Assembly: GCA_050084985.1 (NCBI GenBank) | Contig: JBITNC010000001.1 | Location: forward strand, 179,986,001 to 180,050,000 | Direction of reading: 5' to 3' | From: Nageia nagi | Lineage: Eukaryota; Pinophyta | DNA: 64,000 nucleotides | Shown: piece after piece, positions 21,053 to 36,175 of the stretch | How the letters are laid out: each line of letters begins with the position of its first letter | Numbering within the stretch: position 1 is the stretch's first letter | The notes under the pieces: model-generated | Told to the model about the DNA's origin: nothing | Seen by the model: the letters and a program-made list of their open reading frames with translations, nothing else | The model's database searches: none | Position numbers and translations under genes: made by a program

Positions 21053-24000
21053 TTAGCCTCTTTCCTTATGGTTATGAAATTATAGTGAAGGATGTGAAGT
21101 ATAGGAATGAAGAACTGTCATCATTAAAATTTCATTCTTGTCAAATGCTTGTGCAAAATCATTGTGTGCTAAAGTCAATGATTCTTATGCACAAACATAA
21201 ATACATTGTAAAGTAACATCGTCAGCATAAGTGTTAATGGCAACAATAGGGTTTTATTCCAATTTGGTTAAAATACCATTGAGCTTGGGCTCTTCAAGCA
21301 AGATTGAGGGGGAAAACAGGTGGTGGAGACTTTGATGTGCCAAGCAAGCAAGTCAAACATTAAGAATAAAGAAGCAACCAAAAAAACGGTGAAACACTCT
21401 TCAAGACCGAAATTTCTTGACAAGCAGCTAATTGTAAATCGCTTTAGGTCATTATGATGATTTTTGCATAGAAATGTCTCCATGTCATGCACCCCAATTC
21501 CATTGTCCGAATTGAGGATTCAATTCCTGTTTGTAGTTACTCATAATTCCTTTTCCTGAATTTATACTACTTTTTTTTAATTACGTTTAATGTTACATGA
21601 GACCCATGGATACCAAGAGCTATAAATTTTGCCTGCATGATTTATTCCAGCAAATCATAAACATATTCACCATTTTTGGTGAACAGGTTTCAAATTCTGC
21701 CACACCATTTTCCATGAGCAGATCAAGTTGCTAACTTACCCTTTACCGTGAGTGGGCTTCCAATTCTCATCAGCCTCTACCGTAAGCATGTGAAATTTCC
21801 TAGCTAGTCAGACCAGGACAATGTCAGTATCCATGTTTACATGATATGCTTCAATAGTTTGATTTACCTTAAAATCATAAGCTCCTCATTGTCCAACAGG
21901 TTTCAAGAACATTTGTAAGGTAATGATTAGTTTACTTGATGTTACAGTCAACTAAAGGAGTTTCTATCATATGTATCATGTCCTGTATTTTCATCATAAG
22001 TTCATACAGGTAATGAATCTAAGTTCTGCATGATATTCGTCTAGGATAGGTCTTGACCTCAAGTACGCTTGAATGTAACCATAGTCAATGCTTGCATAAG
22101 TTTATTGTTCTTCTGAAGAGATTAACAAATTCCCATATCATTTCCAAGATCTAACCTTACTGGATAGCTCAAGCAACTTGCAACATATATTTTAATTATA
22201 TGCTATAGGTGAACAGCCTAAAGTGTTATGCCTGCCATTTACTGTTACATCATAACATGGTGGTCATATGCCTAGTTGCTCAATTTAATAATAGATTCAT
22301 ATATTTGTTTTTATCATTCAAAATTGACCAGTTAAACTCCATGTATTTTACTTTCCCATTTTCACATAATATTATGTTACTTCTCATGATATGAAACTTG
22401 TGTATATATTTCCTGTTTTTCTTTACTACAGTTGCAATACAAATGTGCATTGATCATCATTCCCTGTTATCTATAACAGTAACAACAGTTTAAACAAATA
22501 AACATGATTATAAAGCTTATAAACAAGATAAGTCATTCACCATAAAGATACACAATTTATTGTAGTGGGGAACTCCAAAGGAGGAAAACCCACTGGCAGT
22601 TTTCACTGCCATGCAAATGATTCTTTTATTATTTTTTTCTAAATGCATTACGTAACCTAAGCAGTGGAGTACAATTCCACTAATTACATGTTTCTCATGC
22701 TCTATTCATTTTTCCGTAATCCAGTGCCATTGCAATTCTTATGCTTTCATGCTATTTCACATGCTCCGGCACGTTTCCTTGCATCCTTTATTCAATGCAA
22801 TTGCAACTGCTTTTATGCAAAAACACATTCTCATGTTCGTACAGGCATTCCTTTCCCATGTCATCATAACACAAACATTTAATATGCATTATACAATCAT
22901 TCCAGAAGAATACATGCTTTGCAAATGTTCTTAAAACAATACAGCTGTACAATCTCTCACATTCTAGCATGAACTGCCTCCTATGCAAATTTGGACAGCA
23001 GTAAATAGAAGAACCCATTGATATGTAGCTGGTCTTACCACATTCGAAATGAAATGTTCAGCCATAGGCCATTATACAATAATATAAGTTTACCAGAAAT
23101 GCCAGCATTAATTTCTTAAGACAAAATGCAATGCGGTTATCTCTATCTGCTTATCACAGTTGATCAACACACATAGTGCAGATTTAAAAACCTTAACATA
23201 TGTGTATTTACAAATATATTTGCAACAACAATAACTAAAAATAAATGTTTTTTTCTTCAACTGTGCAAAAGCAACAAATTTACCAGCTAATACAAAAATG
23301 AGGGCATCCATGGCTAGAAAACTGCCTCTACTTCTACCTAGAATACAACTTAATCTAGTGTAGTTTTATCATGTTTTCTAAAGCAAATTTTACTAATGCA
23401 AAAGACCATTTTCATGGCTGCAAAAGGAATGCAAGGCAGTTGATTTTCTTTTCACAAATTCGTCATGAAAATAAGAAAATGAACTTCCAACAGTCTTACC
23501 TTTCTAAAACAAGAAACAACCAGCATTCTCAAAGAAACAATTCCTCAATGGAAGATCCACAATCTTCAATAACAAACCCACAAAAATATATATGCATTTC
23601 AGTGATCTTATGAACCTAAGAAAGACATTGTTTCCAACTCGAAACCATACCAATCATAAACAACAACAATGCAAATATGCAGAGTGTTCCATGCAATACC
23701 CATCAAAAACTTATGGACAGCAAACTCTTTTCACATTTCCACACTTAGAGGGTTAAGCATTACCTCCTTGCCTTGAAAAATCAAAACATAAGAAACTTCA
23801 ACTTACTTCCCTCTTCTCCTCCTCTACACTGCGCACTGTCTGCTGCTCAAATGGAGTGGATTAATCCTGTTTTAACCAACCACACCAAGGTCGGCACAAT
23901 TTCATTTCAAATAGCATGCTCTTGCTCATTCAATGCCAAGTTCATCATGGAGTTGTAGAGACTCTTCTACTACACTCCATCACCCAAACAGGCTCCACAC

Positions 24001-27000
24001 ACACCTTCCATTCTTCTTGGTTCATCTGAATAACAATCCTGTTGGTGATAAGTAGCATCCTTTTCATTTTCTCATTGGCTGGGACCACAGCCATGCATGG
24101 AGAAGGGCACTACATTCTCTAGAACATTATATTACAATATTTTATTACTTCCAGTTCCAAGCAATCCTCCTCCTATGGTGCGACCATGTTCTTTAGGCAA
24201 TATTTGTATATTCATCATGCTCCTCCACGCAAGCATATGGTGGTTTACAATCCCTTGCTATAACTTCCAAAGACCATCTAATGACATGGCACAATATTGC
24301 AGCCTTCCAATTGGCTGCCAACATGCCTCATCATCCCTCTATGTCAACGCATGCTTTGGTGGAGCCTTTTAATCATTTAAAAACATTTCCATGCCTTCCC
24401 AATTTCAACACTTCCTCGTCATTGATGCTAATTAAACATTCTCATTTCGCTTTTGAAATTTCAATGCATACATTTCAAATATGCATATATTTCGATATTC
24501 TAATGATTTCATTCTTATATTTATTTTTAATAAAAGTGTATCATTTGCTTAATAACCATGCAAGTAATATGCTTAAAATAAAACATTCTCTTCATGTTTT
24601 AAGGTAAGAGATCTCAGGAGTAAATTACTAGTGCCCAAGATCATGTAATTTAAAACAATTTAACAACATTTATCCTACAACTAATGCTATGGATTTGCTA
24701 AGCATAGTCCTTAGATGGAGACACACCTTATGATTTCAAAAACGCAAATAAAATGAACCTTCATAAATAATTAGCCAGATACCAACAATGTTAAGGAATT
24801 TTCTGATATTTATAATTAGACATTCCTATGCCACAGCAAAACATATTAAATGCATTTTGTATAATTAGTCTTTTAGATTAAGACAAGAGGGGTTGTGACA
24901 CTCCATGTAGTCAATAGTGGAATTTGCATTCTTCTCATCATTCAAATTGTCATCCAACAACTCATGTACTTCAATGCAATGAACATACTTCATATCCTTG
25001 TCTCCCTCCTATGAATTGGAGTTCTACACCTTGTTCACAACCCTTACCTATAGCATCATGGATACAAGTTAACTTTATCATCAATGACAACAACATTTGA
25101 CCTTGTTTATGGCATCTTTCGTTGATAGGTAAAGGAGGGGGAACATTTGTTCCAAATTCTCCAATTGAAATACAAAAGACTTGCCCTCTAGAAATGATCC
25201 AAAATGAATTTTGGATCGACAAAAATTAAGTGTTCGAAAAGTCTAATTTCATCAATCTATGTCGAAGATCTTTTCTCCATGATTCTAAAGGTTCGAACAA
25301 CACCTCAAAATGATCTTTGGTTTGTCAAATATTGCAATTTGAAGTTTTCATAAATAATAATTAAATATTACTATTTATTTACTTATTAATTGGAAATTTG
25401 CAAGGTTTTAATTTAGAAAAGGGGAAAATGAATATTTGAAATGTCCAATAGGACCCATAAGGCTTCGTAAGCATCCACATTGTGGTCAAACCGAAGTTGA
25501 CTAGGGGATATGTGACATAAAGTTTATCTTGGGCTGCAAGAAGACCATGGGCCCACGCGCCACATCAAAGGACATTGGGAAGTCGTGTGTAAAGGGAGCC
25601 TCCTGCCACCATGGCAACATGAGGATCCGCTTTTGGAGTCCAACGTGGAAGTGTGAAAGGAGACCATCGGCTGTGTAACCCACCTTGGACTACCCACCAA
25701 CATGGAGTTGTGTTGAGTCTATCAAGCAAGGAAGCGATCACCATCCGCCAAACTGTGGAGGTGAATAGTGGAACCCACGTACGGTTTGAAAGATGTCATC
25801 AATCCGATGACATCACCATAGGCTCTATAGAAGCGTGCACCAAATGAAGGAATTTTTACCATCCAACTCCTCTCTTTCCTTGACAAGTGGAAGTCTATAT
25901 TGGATCCGCCCTATTATTGGGTTTATAAGGTATTTTTGGGTATTATTTGTTTGGAAAAACTTGTAGATGCATTTTGAGCCTATGTTGTTGCCCATACAAA
26001 TTCCAAAGAGTTGTATTTTTTAAGGTGGAGACAAATATTGTTAAGTAACCTCTCCAAAACAAATTATTGGTGAAACTAATTGCCAAAATGGAGCATTCAA
26101 AAGGATAAGACAAGAAGACAGTATTATTGTTGAGAGAGAATATTATTGTAACCATTTTATTTGTATTTTTGAGGCTCCTTAAACCTATAAAAGGAGACCA
26201 TAGTATTCTAAATGGTTAATGAGCATTTTTTGAGATAGAAAGTGTGAAGTCCAGGATGTGAATATATTCCTGAGAGAGTGGAGAGTTTTAGGCAAGGCTT
26301 GTCGAGGTTAATTACATAGGCAAGTTTTGTAAGCTCTTGAAGAATTATTAATGTTGAGAGATTTGTGAGAGATTATTGCCTGAGAGTTGAGAGCATCATG
26401 AAGGCACTAACATTGGGATTTGGAGGTCTTGAATTTGTTCCAGTCAAAAGCATTGTGAAGAGCCTTTTGGATGAAGGTTTATGTACTCACTTCTCATCAT
26501 CATAGTGGAGTTTTGTTGTAGTTTTCTACCCACATTGGGTTTCTCCAAGGTAATTTTTGTCTCAATTGTGGTGAATGTTTTCTCTCAAATTTATTTGCAA
26601 CATGATTGTTGAGTAGTTGCTTAAATTTATAAATCAGGGTGTCCACATCATTGAAATAATGGAATCTCAAGGCAGGTGAAGCGTCACGAACACCTTGTGA
26701 AGGCAAATGAAGCGAAAGGTCATTGGAAGGCAAAGAGATGGGTTTGGCAACGAAAAACGTATCTTTAAGAATCATTCAGAAGAAGAGGAAAAAAAGAAGG
26801 GAGAAAAAAAGAAAAGCATTGGTGAACATTGTGAAGAAGAGAAGTGTAGCCACTTCTGTGGCAAGCTGCTACCATTTTTGGAGCAGACCCTGCTACTGTT
26901 AATAAACAACAATAGCCATACAAAAGATTATTACTATTGGATGAAAATCAAACCAAGGTGGAAAAAGTCTTCATGGAAGCTTCGTTTCTTCTCATTGCCA

Positions 27001-28640
27001 GGTTTATTGTTGGTTGGGTGGAGTCGATGGACAACATCATAGCTTGCTAATCAATATGCAATGTGAGAACCTTAGTGTAGTGTGAACAATATCATATTCA
27101 TTCTATGCTATATATTTCTTCTTGTATTCTTCATATATTAGGTTGATCATATAGTGTTGTAGTGTGAGTATTGTTGTGTGGTCACATGTTGTATTTTATG
27201 GGGGGTATAGCATGTGTTTCAATACATGTTTGTAATGCAAATGAAGAGGAAAATCTTCATGCTGTCCAAGAGGAATGATCTATGAAGCTTGCAAAAGTCT
27301 ATCAGCTAGTTGTTGAAAGCACTCACTGATGAGATGTTGGGAGTAGATCTAGGATCATGGGCAACATTTATAATAAATTTCAAAAGGAAAATATTGTCAA
27401 AGGAACAACATCGACGTTGTGGTTGTAGAAACAGAAGGTTGCGGACGACGTTGCAGTAGTGAGAAATGCATTCCTGAGTTGTACTGAACATTGGCAGCTT
27501 GGAGAACATTGTGTAGTCAATTTGGTTGATCAATATAGGGGCTAAGAATACCATAAGAAAGTTGGAGAAGGTGTATGAATGTCCAAAGAAAGGCATAGCA
27601 CCTAGCTTTGTGGTTGTGGCTTTAAAATTTATTGATCAATAATAAAATTAGAGATTAAAAGGGGTGTACTCTCACATTGAGGGGAACCTCTATAAATACT
27701 TATGTTCTTTGTGTTGATGTGCATTATTTTAATCAATATCAATGCATACTAAGAACATAGAGAGCATAGAGAAAATGAAAATAATGAAATCTGTATTTGA
27801 GGATCCAAGTAAGCCACAAGCTTCTAGTGATTACAAATTCTCACATGATATGTAAAATTTAGACAGCTATGTTGTACTGACGTTCATCACATACAGAATT
27901 CATTCATACTTTTAAATTGAACCCAATATTATTAAAACCTACAACGTGGACGATCTAAATGATTGTTTTAAGGGTGTTGATGTTGTACAGTTAATTGAAT
28001 TCACTTACAAAATTAAGTATGCAAGTGTGGAAATATTGATTACATGCATAGAATAGTGATAATCAATCAAGCAAACAAAATAACACAAGATACTTATATT
28101 GGTTCCTCCAATTGTAGAAGTACATCCAATTTAACAGTTCCTCTTCTTCATTATGGGGATTTTACATGGATTTATAGATACAAGAATATGGAAAAACATG
28201 CCTCATACAGCAACAATCCTTCCTGACTATGCAACTCATCCAAATCTCCTTTAATCAAATGATATTAACTCTTCAACATGAAAATTTTTACAACTTGTTC
28301 AACAACCCTTCAACAATGGATTCTACAAGTAGATATACAGCCTTGAAGCGTCGCACAACTTCTCAAACCAACAAAACATCTCCCTAAGCAATTATAGCAA
28401 CTGAAACAACCTTGACCGTTGAGTTTCCCCACTCAAGCTATCCGAAGGTACGATGTCCACACCCTGAACTAGGCTTCTATGGCATCCACATTGTGCTATT
28501 TGTGGATCCATCGCACCAAATCTCTAGAGTATGTCTGATTTCGAACATAGAAACATATGGTGCATACATATTTGTCTATCGAACATCAGACTTCTTAATT
28601 GATCAATTCAAATCACCCCACCCCCATGGGAAGGCATTTT
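21053..28640. other. Intron 2 interior without a recognised gene
   Basis: I scanned both strands and saw no conserved protein and no LTR pair. Two candidate edges were noted: TGTAGTGGGGAACTCC at 22561 and ..GGGGTTGTGACA at 24900. On the minus strand the latter would be TGTCACAACCCC, a common LTR start, but no target duplication supports it. Positions 26175-26300 have a CCTATAAAAGGAG box followed by leader-like DNA, so an LTR remnant is possible there. The CAAAAGGTG-type DNA near 28640 leads into the gypsy element that follows. Confidence 0.4.
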
Positions 28641-28929
28641 GTCTCACAAATGCATAAGTATGGATAAGATGAGGAAATAGTTCCCCCACCTTAGTAGGTA
28701 ATTGTCCTTTCAACCCCACCAACCAAATTTTTTGTTCATCTCTCTTTGTAGTATGAACCTTCTTCTATAGGATTGAATCTTCCCCAAGGTCATTCATGGT
28801 ATTTGGAGCTAAGTCATCAACTGATGGAAAAAATTGTCTTGTCTCTTGTTCTTCCTCAATCAGAATAAATGGCTCAAACAACTTCCAAGTTCTCCACATT
28901 CGCAATTGAGCAGATATTCATGTAAGAAT

Positions 28930-31900
28930 GTAGATCCAATCTAAAAGTACTCACTTACTTGCTCTACGATACAAAATGGTCCATATCTGATAGACTTAAG
29001 CTTTTTGGCTGGTCCTTGTAGCCTCTTCTTACTGAGATTCCACCAAACCTGATCTCCTATTTGGAATTTGTGGTCAACCCTATGTTTGTCATGCCTCAAC
29101 TTATATTTAGATTGGCTAACTTGGAGTTGCTTTTGAACTTTCAAATGAACTTGCGTTATCTTGTCAATGAATTGTTCAGCTTGCTTTTCTTCATGCACAA
29201 CTAAAACATCATCATCCTTTTTTGCTCAAACACAATCAAAAGGTGATAGCGGTAAAAATCCATAACAATTTTCAAATGGAGATTTATTTGAAGAGAAATG
29301 AATTGCTCTATTGTATGAATGCTAAACAAACACAAGATGCTCTTCCCAAGCCTTCGAATGCTTGCCACAATAATCCCTTAACAATTAAACAATTGTCCTA
29401 TTGACCACTTCAGTTTTCCAATTCATTTGAGGATGAAAAGCAATGCTTCTTTTCAGTCTAGTATCCATCTTTTCTCAAAAACAAGTCCAAAACTTACCTA
29501 AGAATCTAGAATCTCTATCCGTAATAATAGAACTAGGTAATCCAAAATGACCCACACAAGAGAAAAGAAGAGTTCAACAACTTCTTGACCTATTATAGTC
29601 TTCTTACATGGAATTAGCACACGCATCTTGTTAAATATATCAACAATCACAAATAAATAATCATGCCCTTTCTTGGACATAGGTAATGGCCCTACAAAAT
29701 CCATTGAAATACTTTCTAAAAGACAATGAGGAACTAGAAGTGGTTGATACAAACCCAATTTCCTATTGCTAGATTTGCTAGTGTAACACATTACACACCC
29801 CCTTACATACTTAACAACTTGCTCTTGCATCTTTGTCCAATACACATACCTTTGAAAATTTGCAATTGTCTTACCAACTCCAAAATGTCCAGCAAATTTT
29901 GAAGTATGAGTCTCTCTGATCAACCTAAGTCTTTCTACTTCAAGAATACACAATAGATTATATTTATAGAGAAGGTCATCTTTAATGTGAAATTCATCCA
30001 TCCCTTCACAACTTGGTATAGATGACTGTTTCAGCTTTTGGTATACATCCTACATCCTGCATATATGCCTCTAGAAATGCTTCAAAAACAAATGGATAAA
30101 ACTTCATGACAATCAGAGATCATTTTCCACTCTTGGAACAACGTAGGTGTTGTAGTTTCAAACTCAAAAGGCATTAGCGTCATGGTTGCTACTATTGGTG
30201 GTCTGGCAAGCATGTCGTCAATCTTATTGGTGTTGCCTTTCTTATATTTGATGATAAGATGGAATTATTGCAGAAACCCCATCCATCTGAAATGCCTTTC
30301 TTGTTGCAACTTGGATTGAGTTTGTAAACATTGTAATTGTTGATGATCAGTATGAATTATTTTCTATTTTCCCAATAATGCTTCCACTTCTTCACCACAT
30401 GAAACAATGCATACAATTCCTTATCATATGTAGGATAGTTCAAAACTGCCCCACTAAACTTCTCGAAATGGTAGCATATAGGTCTTCCTTGCATCAATAT
30501 TGCCCCCATGGCATACTCACTAGCATCAGTATCTACCTTAAATAGTTGTTGTAGATTGGGTAGTGCCAAAACATGTGCATTACTGATCTTTTAATTCACT
30601 AGGTCAAAAGAAGTTTGTTGTTTCTTTTACCACACAAAACCTTGCTTCATTCTTCCTGTAATGTCAAACAATGGTAAAACAATATTGGAAAAATCAACAA
30701 TAAACTTTCTCAAGTATTGAAAAACTGCTAGAAAACTCTTGGTTTCAATCACATTATATGGTCTTGGCCAATCAACAATAACTCTAACCTTCTCAAGATA
30801 TATCCTATGTTGTCCTCCACCAATGACATGTCCTAGGTACACCAAAGATGTTTTACCAAACTCACGTTTACTTGCTTTCAACAACAAATGTTTTTTATTT
30901 TTGCAAAGTTTGTAACACCTTCCTAAGATGTACTAAATGTTCATCCCAATTACAACTACAGATCAGAATATCATCAAAATATAAAGGAACAAAAGAATCA
31001 AGATATGGCCTCAGGACATCATTCATCACCCTCATGAAGGTGGAAAGTGCATTACACAACCCAAAAGGTAAAACTAACCATTCACATAGACCTTGTCTAG
31101 TCTTGAAGGCAATCTTCCAAATGTCCTCCTCTTTAATTCTCACTTGATGATACCCACTTCTCAAGTCCAAATTGGTAAAATACTTTGCTCCTTGCAATTG
31201 ATCCAATAGATCATTTATCTAAGGCAATGGATAACGATTCTTGATGGTTATTTTATTCAAAGATCTGTAGTCAATACACATTCTCCACGATCCATCTTTC
31301 TTATGAACTAGAATAACAGGTGAACCACATGAAGAAGTATTGGGTTGGATCATGCCTTTATCCACCAGCTCTTGTACATGCCTCTTAATCTCCTCTTGTT
31401 CCAAAACCGATTGCCTAGACAATCCTATGTCAGGAAGAGGAATCAGGTAACAACTAGATTTCATGTTGAATGTCCTGCATAGGTGGCAATCCCTTTGGCT
31501 CAAAAAACACAATCTAAAACTCGTACACCAATTTCTATTGTTGATCTTCTTGCCTCAACAGCACCTGCGTTGTATTTTCAATCTAGAAGGATGTTAGCGT
31601 CGTGCACTTGAGAGAATCATCTTCTACAGCTCTTACCATGAGTAGCACGAATTTCAAATTGATGTTAATCAACCTTTTTACTTGACTGGATGTCACCAAA
31701 GACATTCTCTTTGCAGTCTGAAAAGCGTGAACAATATAGAACTTTCCATCTTTAATCAGTCTATATTGATTCTTTCTTTGATAATAAATGCCATCTTTGT
31801 CCTACAAATAGGTAAATAGTGAATATCAAGAGGTACCACATCCAAAACAGCTTCATTCGCAAAATTAGAGGAAATAGTGGAATTCAACTTGCATTGCTTT

Positions 31901-33245
31901 GTTACTTGTAACTTGGCATCACTGTGAACCCAACCTAATGGGTATGGTTGAGGATGCTTCTCTGTCTTCAACCCCAACTTTTGTACCAAACTTTAAGCAA
32001 TCGAATTTGCTTAAGAACCAAGATCTAAAATAGAATTACTAATTGTCCCCTTGATTTGGATCTTGACATGGAATGGTGATGTCCTCTTCTCCTCAACATG
32101 TTTGCATTTCCAACTTCATGGACTATTGTACATTTAAGGTTTTCATCAGAACCTCCACTATCCTCACTCTTAGTGACCATTGCATTCTTTTTATTTGGAT
32201 TCTTCTTCTTCTTGTATGGGTACAACTCAGGATGAAGCTTCCAACACTTCTCATCTACATGTCCATCTTTGTCACAATGTGAACAATGTCATGTATCACC
32301 TTCCTTCTTTGAAATATTTGTGGTTTTCTTCTCTTGTTGCTTCCCTTTAGCTTTCTCTTGAGATTTACTGCCTTCTTGGTTCCCCTTATTATTTGTATTC
32401 TTCTTGGAGTTCTCAAAATGTTGTTTATGTCTCCCATCTTCTTCCAAATATTGAGCTTGCACACAAACTTAATCAAAATTAGTAGGATTAAACAACATAA
32501 TCAACTTCTGCAAATGAGTATACAAACCTCCAATGTACATCAAAATTTGAGGATCCTTAAGAGAAACCCCAAGTAAATTTGTTTGCCTCCTAAATTCAAT
32601 GGTGTATTCTTGGATTGATTGTCCTTTTTGTTGGCGAAAAAATTGCCATTTCATGAGTCGCTTATTATGATGACCCAAAGGATAGAACTGAACTATCAAC
32701 AAATTCTTGAATTCGTCCCAAGAAGAGATAGATGGTTCATCCTCATGTTTGAGGGATTATACATGACTCTCCCATCAAACTAATGCATGACCTCTCATTT
32801 TCAATCTAGCAAATGAAATTTTATGAGCATCATTTTCAACACATTGAAACTAAAAGTATACCTCAAGTTGCTTCAACCAATTGTTGAGCTCCTTTGCATC
32901 TACCTCGCCTCCAAACGTAGGGATCTCCAACTTGGCCTCTACTTTGAATGGCAATGATGTAGTGGCATGAGAAGGTCCAACATCTTCAAATGGTCTTCTA
33001 TCATACTTAGGTGTCCTTGGATCCTCCCTAGTTTGTCTTCCTTGAAGTAACTCCATTATTCTAGCCATATTGTTCTCCATTGCAAGAAATCTCCTCTCGA
33101 ATTCAAAACTCAAGTTAGAATCAATTTGTGGATGCTTTATTCAACTTTCTTCTTGTTCTTCCATTGAATTGGTTCTTATATGCCTTCTTCCAATCTCAAG
33201 ATCAAAAGGAAACAACTTAGCTCTTTGAGACCTTCTACCTTGCAT
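28930..33245 (-). pseudogene. Dead minus-strand Ty3/gypsy element (gag-pol remains)
   Basis: On the minus strand from 33245: gag (MQGRRSQRAKLFPFDLEIGR start; FEFERRFLAMENNMARIMEL at ~33110; retrotransposon-gag core near 32600); a zinc-knuckle region ~32290; protease region ~32020; RT 30880-31480 ([38 protein letters not shown]); RNase H 30350-30570 ([24 protein letters not shown]); integrase 29300-30000 with an HHCC finger (GCVMCYTSKS) and SMDFVGPLPMSKKGHDYLFVI; integrase end 28930-29200. There are many stops and shifts. No primer site or LTR is present at the gag side, where it joins LINE sequence directly at ~33245. The 3' LTR was not delimited; a purine tract complement (CCCCCACCTTAG) stands at 28684. 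Confidence 0.85.
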
Positions 33246-36175
33246 AAACAACTTTGTTTTGTGGAGGTTTATCTTTTGATGTGATGTCTTCCCATGCAAC
33301 TTCAATATTTTCTTAAACTATTTCGTTTCGTTCACAGTGGCTTGCCCTATTAAAAGTGTCATCTACAAACTAATGATGTGTGACAGCTTCACAATCTCTT
33401 CTAGGAATTATTTCTTTTATTGTATCCTTTCTTTTTTCATCTTTTATTGCCATTTCTAATGCTTCTTCGATGATTATAAAAAAATAAGGAGAGATCCTTG
33501 TCTTAATCCTCTTTAAGAGGTAAAGTACCCTACCACTTCACCATTAACTAGTACAAAAAAACTTTGGAGTAGTGATACATTCCTAAATCCATTTCCTCCA
33601 GGTTACTCCAAAACCAAATTTTTGCAAGATTTGATCCATGAATTTCAAATTGATTTTATCATACGCCTTTTCCATGTCTAGTTTTAGAATCATAGCTTCC
33701 TCTTTTTTTATATTTATTGAATGTAACACTTCATGCATCAAAACTATTCCATTTGTGATTTGTCTTCCCTAAACAAAACCATCCTACTTTGGAGACACAA
33801 TCCATGGCAAAATTCTTTTTATTCTCTCAATCATGATTTTGCTTCCTAGGGCTTTCGGATAAGAACTAAGAAAGTTGCATTCCATGCTTTTAGTAATGTA
33901 CCTTTTCTAAAGAATTCCATAATTGCTTTTTGTACATTCTCTACCACTATTTCCCAATTTTATTGAAAGAAGCCTGTTGAAAACCCATTCAAACCTAGTG
34001 CTTTATCCTTGTTTAGTAAGAACATAGTTTCCTTAATTTCCTCTTTAGATACAGGTTTTTCCAACTCCAATCTTGTTCTTTGATCTATTATTTGGGGTAT
34101 ATACTCCAGAATTTTCTTCATTATTGTCCTATATTTCCCTTTAGTCTAAAGATAATAACTTCTTGTAGACCCTTTCTAATCCATTCTTTATTTCTTTATC
34201 TCTAGTTATGCTTCCATCATATTTCTTTACTTCAATTATTCTATTAAAACTCCTTTTCAAAGTAGTAATTTGAAAAATCTAGTGCTTCTATCTCCTTCCT
34301 TTAACCAAGCTACCTTGGATTTGTGTTTCAAATTTTCAATGTATTTCCTCTTGGGTTAAAGTGTTATAGTGCTCTAATATATCTCCTTCTTCCCATCAAT
34401 AATCACATCTCTTCCTTCTCTTAAGATCTGTTGTTCTATTTCCTCTAAAGCATTTTTTAGGGTTTTTTTCCTAGTTTTAACATTTTGGAACGCATGTTTG
34501 TCTCAATGCTTAAGTTTTCTCTTTACTTCTAGCTTTCTTGAGAGTTTGTACATTCCAATTCCATTTACTTCTTCCTTCCACCATTCTTTTAAATTTTCTT
34601 TGACACTTGGATGTGTCATCCACATATATTCAAATTTGAATGGAGATTTCTTCCTTTGTTCTAGATTCATATTCAGCAGCAATGGATAATGGTTAGATGT
34701 TATTCTTGGCAAAGATAGTAAATCATTGTTTTGGAACTCCTCTAGCCAATCCATTAAGACCAATATCCTATCTAAGCTCCTATGTATGAAATTCCACCCA
34801 CATCTTCTATTTGATCATGTAAATTTGTTTCCTTTGAGACACAAGTCTACCAATCCAATAGAGTCCATCAAGGTCCTTAAATCTTCCAGGCTTCTAGACA
34901 GATTAGTTCTTCCACCAAATATATCTTCTAGGTGCAATGGGGAGATCAAATCTCCGCCCACCACCCGTGGTTCATTTTAAAAAGTTTTCATATGATCTGT
35001 CAATTGCTCCCATAAAGTTTTTCTACTACTTAGAATATTTGGAGCATAAACATTTGATAACATAAAGGAAAATTTGTTGTCAATACACACTACTCTTACT
35101 ATGATGCATCTTGAAGAAGTAAAATTAACTCTTTGAATGTTTACAGTTTTTGGGGTCCACAAAATCCATAGCCCACCAGCTTTTCCTACTACATCAATCA
35201 CCTAAATATGTGCTTCTTTCCAAATCTTATACTTCATTGTTTGTTGTTTCTCATTTTTAACTTTAACTTCCTAAAATAAAATTATGTCTAGTTTGTATAC
35301 CATCCAGACTTCTCTTGCAAATTTTGTCTGCCAGGTAAGTTGCAACCTCTTATATTCCAGCATAGTAGATTCATTTTGACTTCCTTGAGCTGGGTTTCCC
35401 ACCTCCACTCCACTCTAGAGTGTTATTTTTAATAGCAGAACTTGTATATCTTCCCTATTTACCCACATTTGTTGTTTTCTAGAATTTTTAATTGTTCTTG
35501 TTCTGGAATGTTCATTTTCCTTATTTCCTTTTGTATTCTTCCCTCTTTTCCTACTATTTCTTTTTGTTAGTTGTCTTTCATGCTCTTCAGCAACTACATC
35601 TATCTCTACATTTGCTTCGTTCTCAGCCTCTTCTTCTGCAGTCTCCTCTTCTTCTTCTGGCTCCTCTTCTTTCTCTTCATGCTCATTTCCATCTATAGAC
35701 TTTTCCGGTGTTTTAGTAGACTCTACATTGATATCCCTCTCTTCGAAGAATTTGAGTTTCCTAAACTTCATATGTTGTTTCTTCCTCATTTTCCTCTAGA
35801 AATTCCTTTGTAATGTTTCCCAAAATTTCATATCAGTTTCTTTGAGCTGATGTTTGGGGTATTTCTGGAAATTTCTTTGGATTTTGTATTTTTTCAGGCA
35901 CTTTCCCCAGTAGTTTGTCTTGTGCTTCCTTCATTAATTGATCTGGTCCCTTTAAGGTCCTTCCTGCGGTATTTCTTTTTCTTTTTCTTTTCCTTTTCTT
36001 ATTTATTGATCTTGGTTTTCAATCCTTCTACATGTCCATCTCCATTCTATATTTTGCCTTTGTCTTCTGTCATTTGCTGGTTTAGTTGGACAGTCTTTTC
36101 CAATATGGCCAAAGATTTTGCATTCAGTACAAGCCATTGGCTTTAAGTTGTGGGAAAGTTTTTGAATATGCTCCC
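33246..36175 (-). pseudogene. L1-like LINE, part 3: zinc knuckle, endonuclease and partial RT
   Basis: Minus strand, 5' to 3': CTECKIFGHIGKDCP knuckle (~36105); an acidic Glu-rich region (35600-35700); an apurinic endonuclease-like domain (34700-35200: GGLWILW, SNVYAPN, ITSNHYPLLL); a linker (34503-34690); reverse transcriptase from ~34000 with LDMEKAYD (~33675) and FVDDT (33355-33369). The RT stops about 35 codons after FVDDT, where it meets the gypsy gag at ~33245; the C-terminal half of the RT and the 3' end are missing. It is split from its 5' part by element B at 36176. Stops and shifts are frequent. Confidence 0.8.

Noticed and set aside
22561-24900. A 2.3 kb minus-strand LTR (TGTCACAACCCC ... 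CCCCACTACA)
   Set aside because: Plausible TG..CA ends, but the flanks (TTTAT and CTCCA) do not match and no partner LTR or primer site was found.
26707-27042. 111-codon Lys/Glu-rich frame
   Set aside because: Composition follows AG-rich DNA, there is no family resemblance, and an overlapping minus frame is of similar length.
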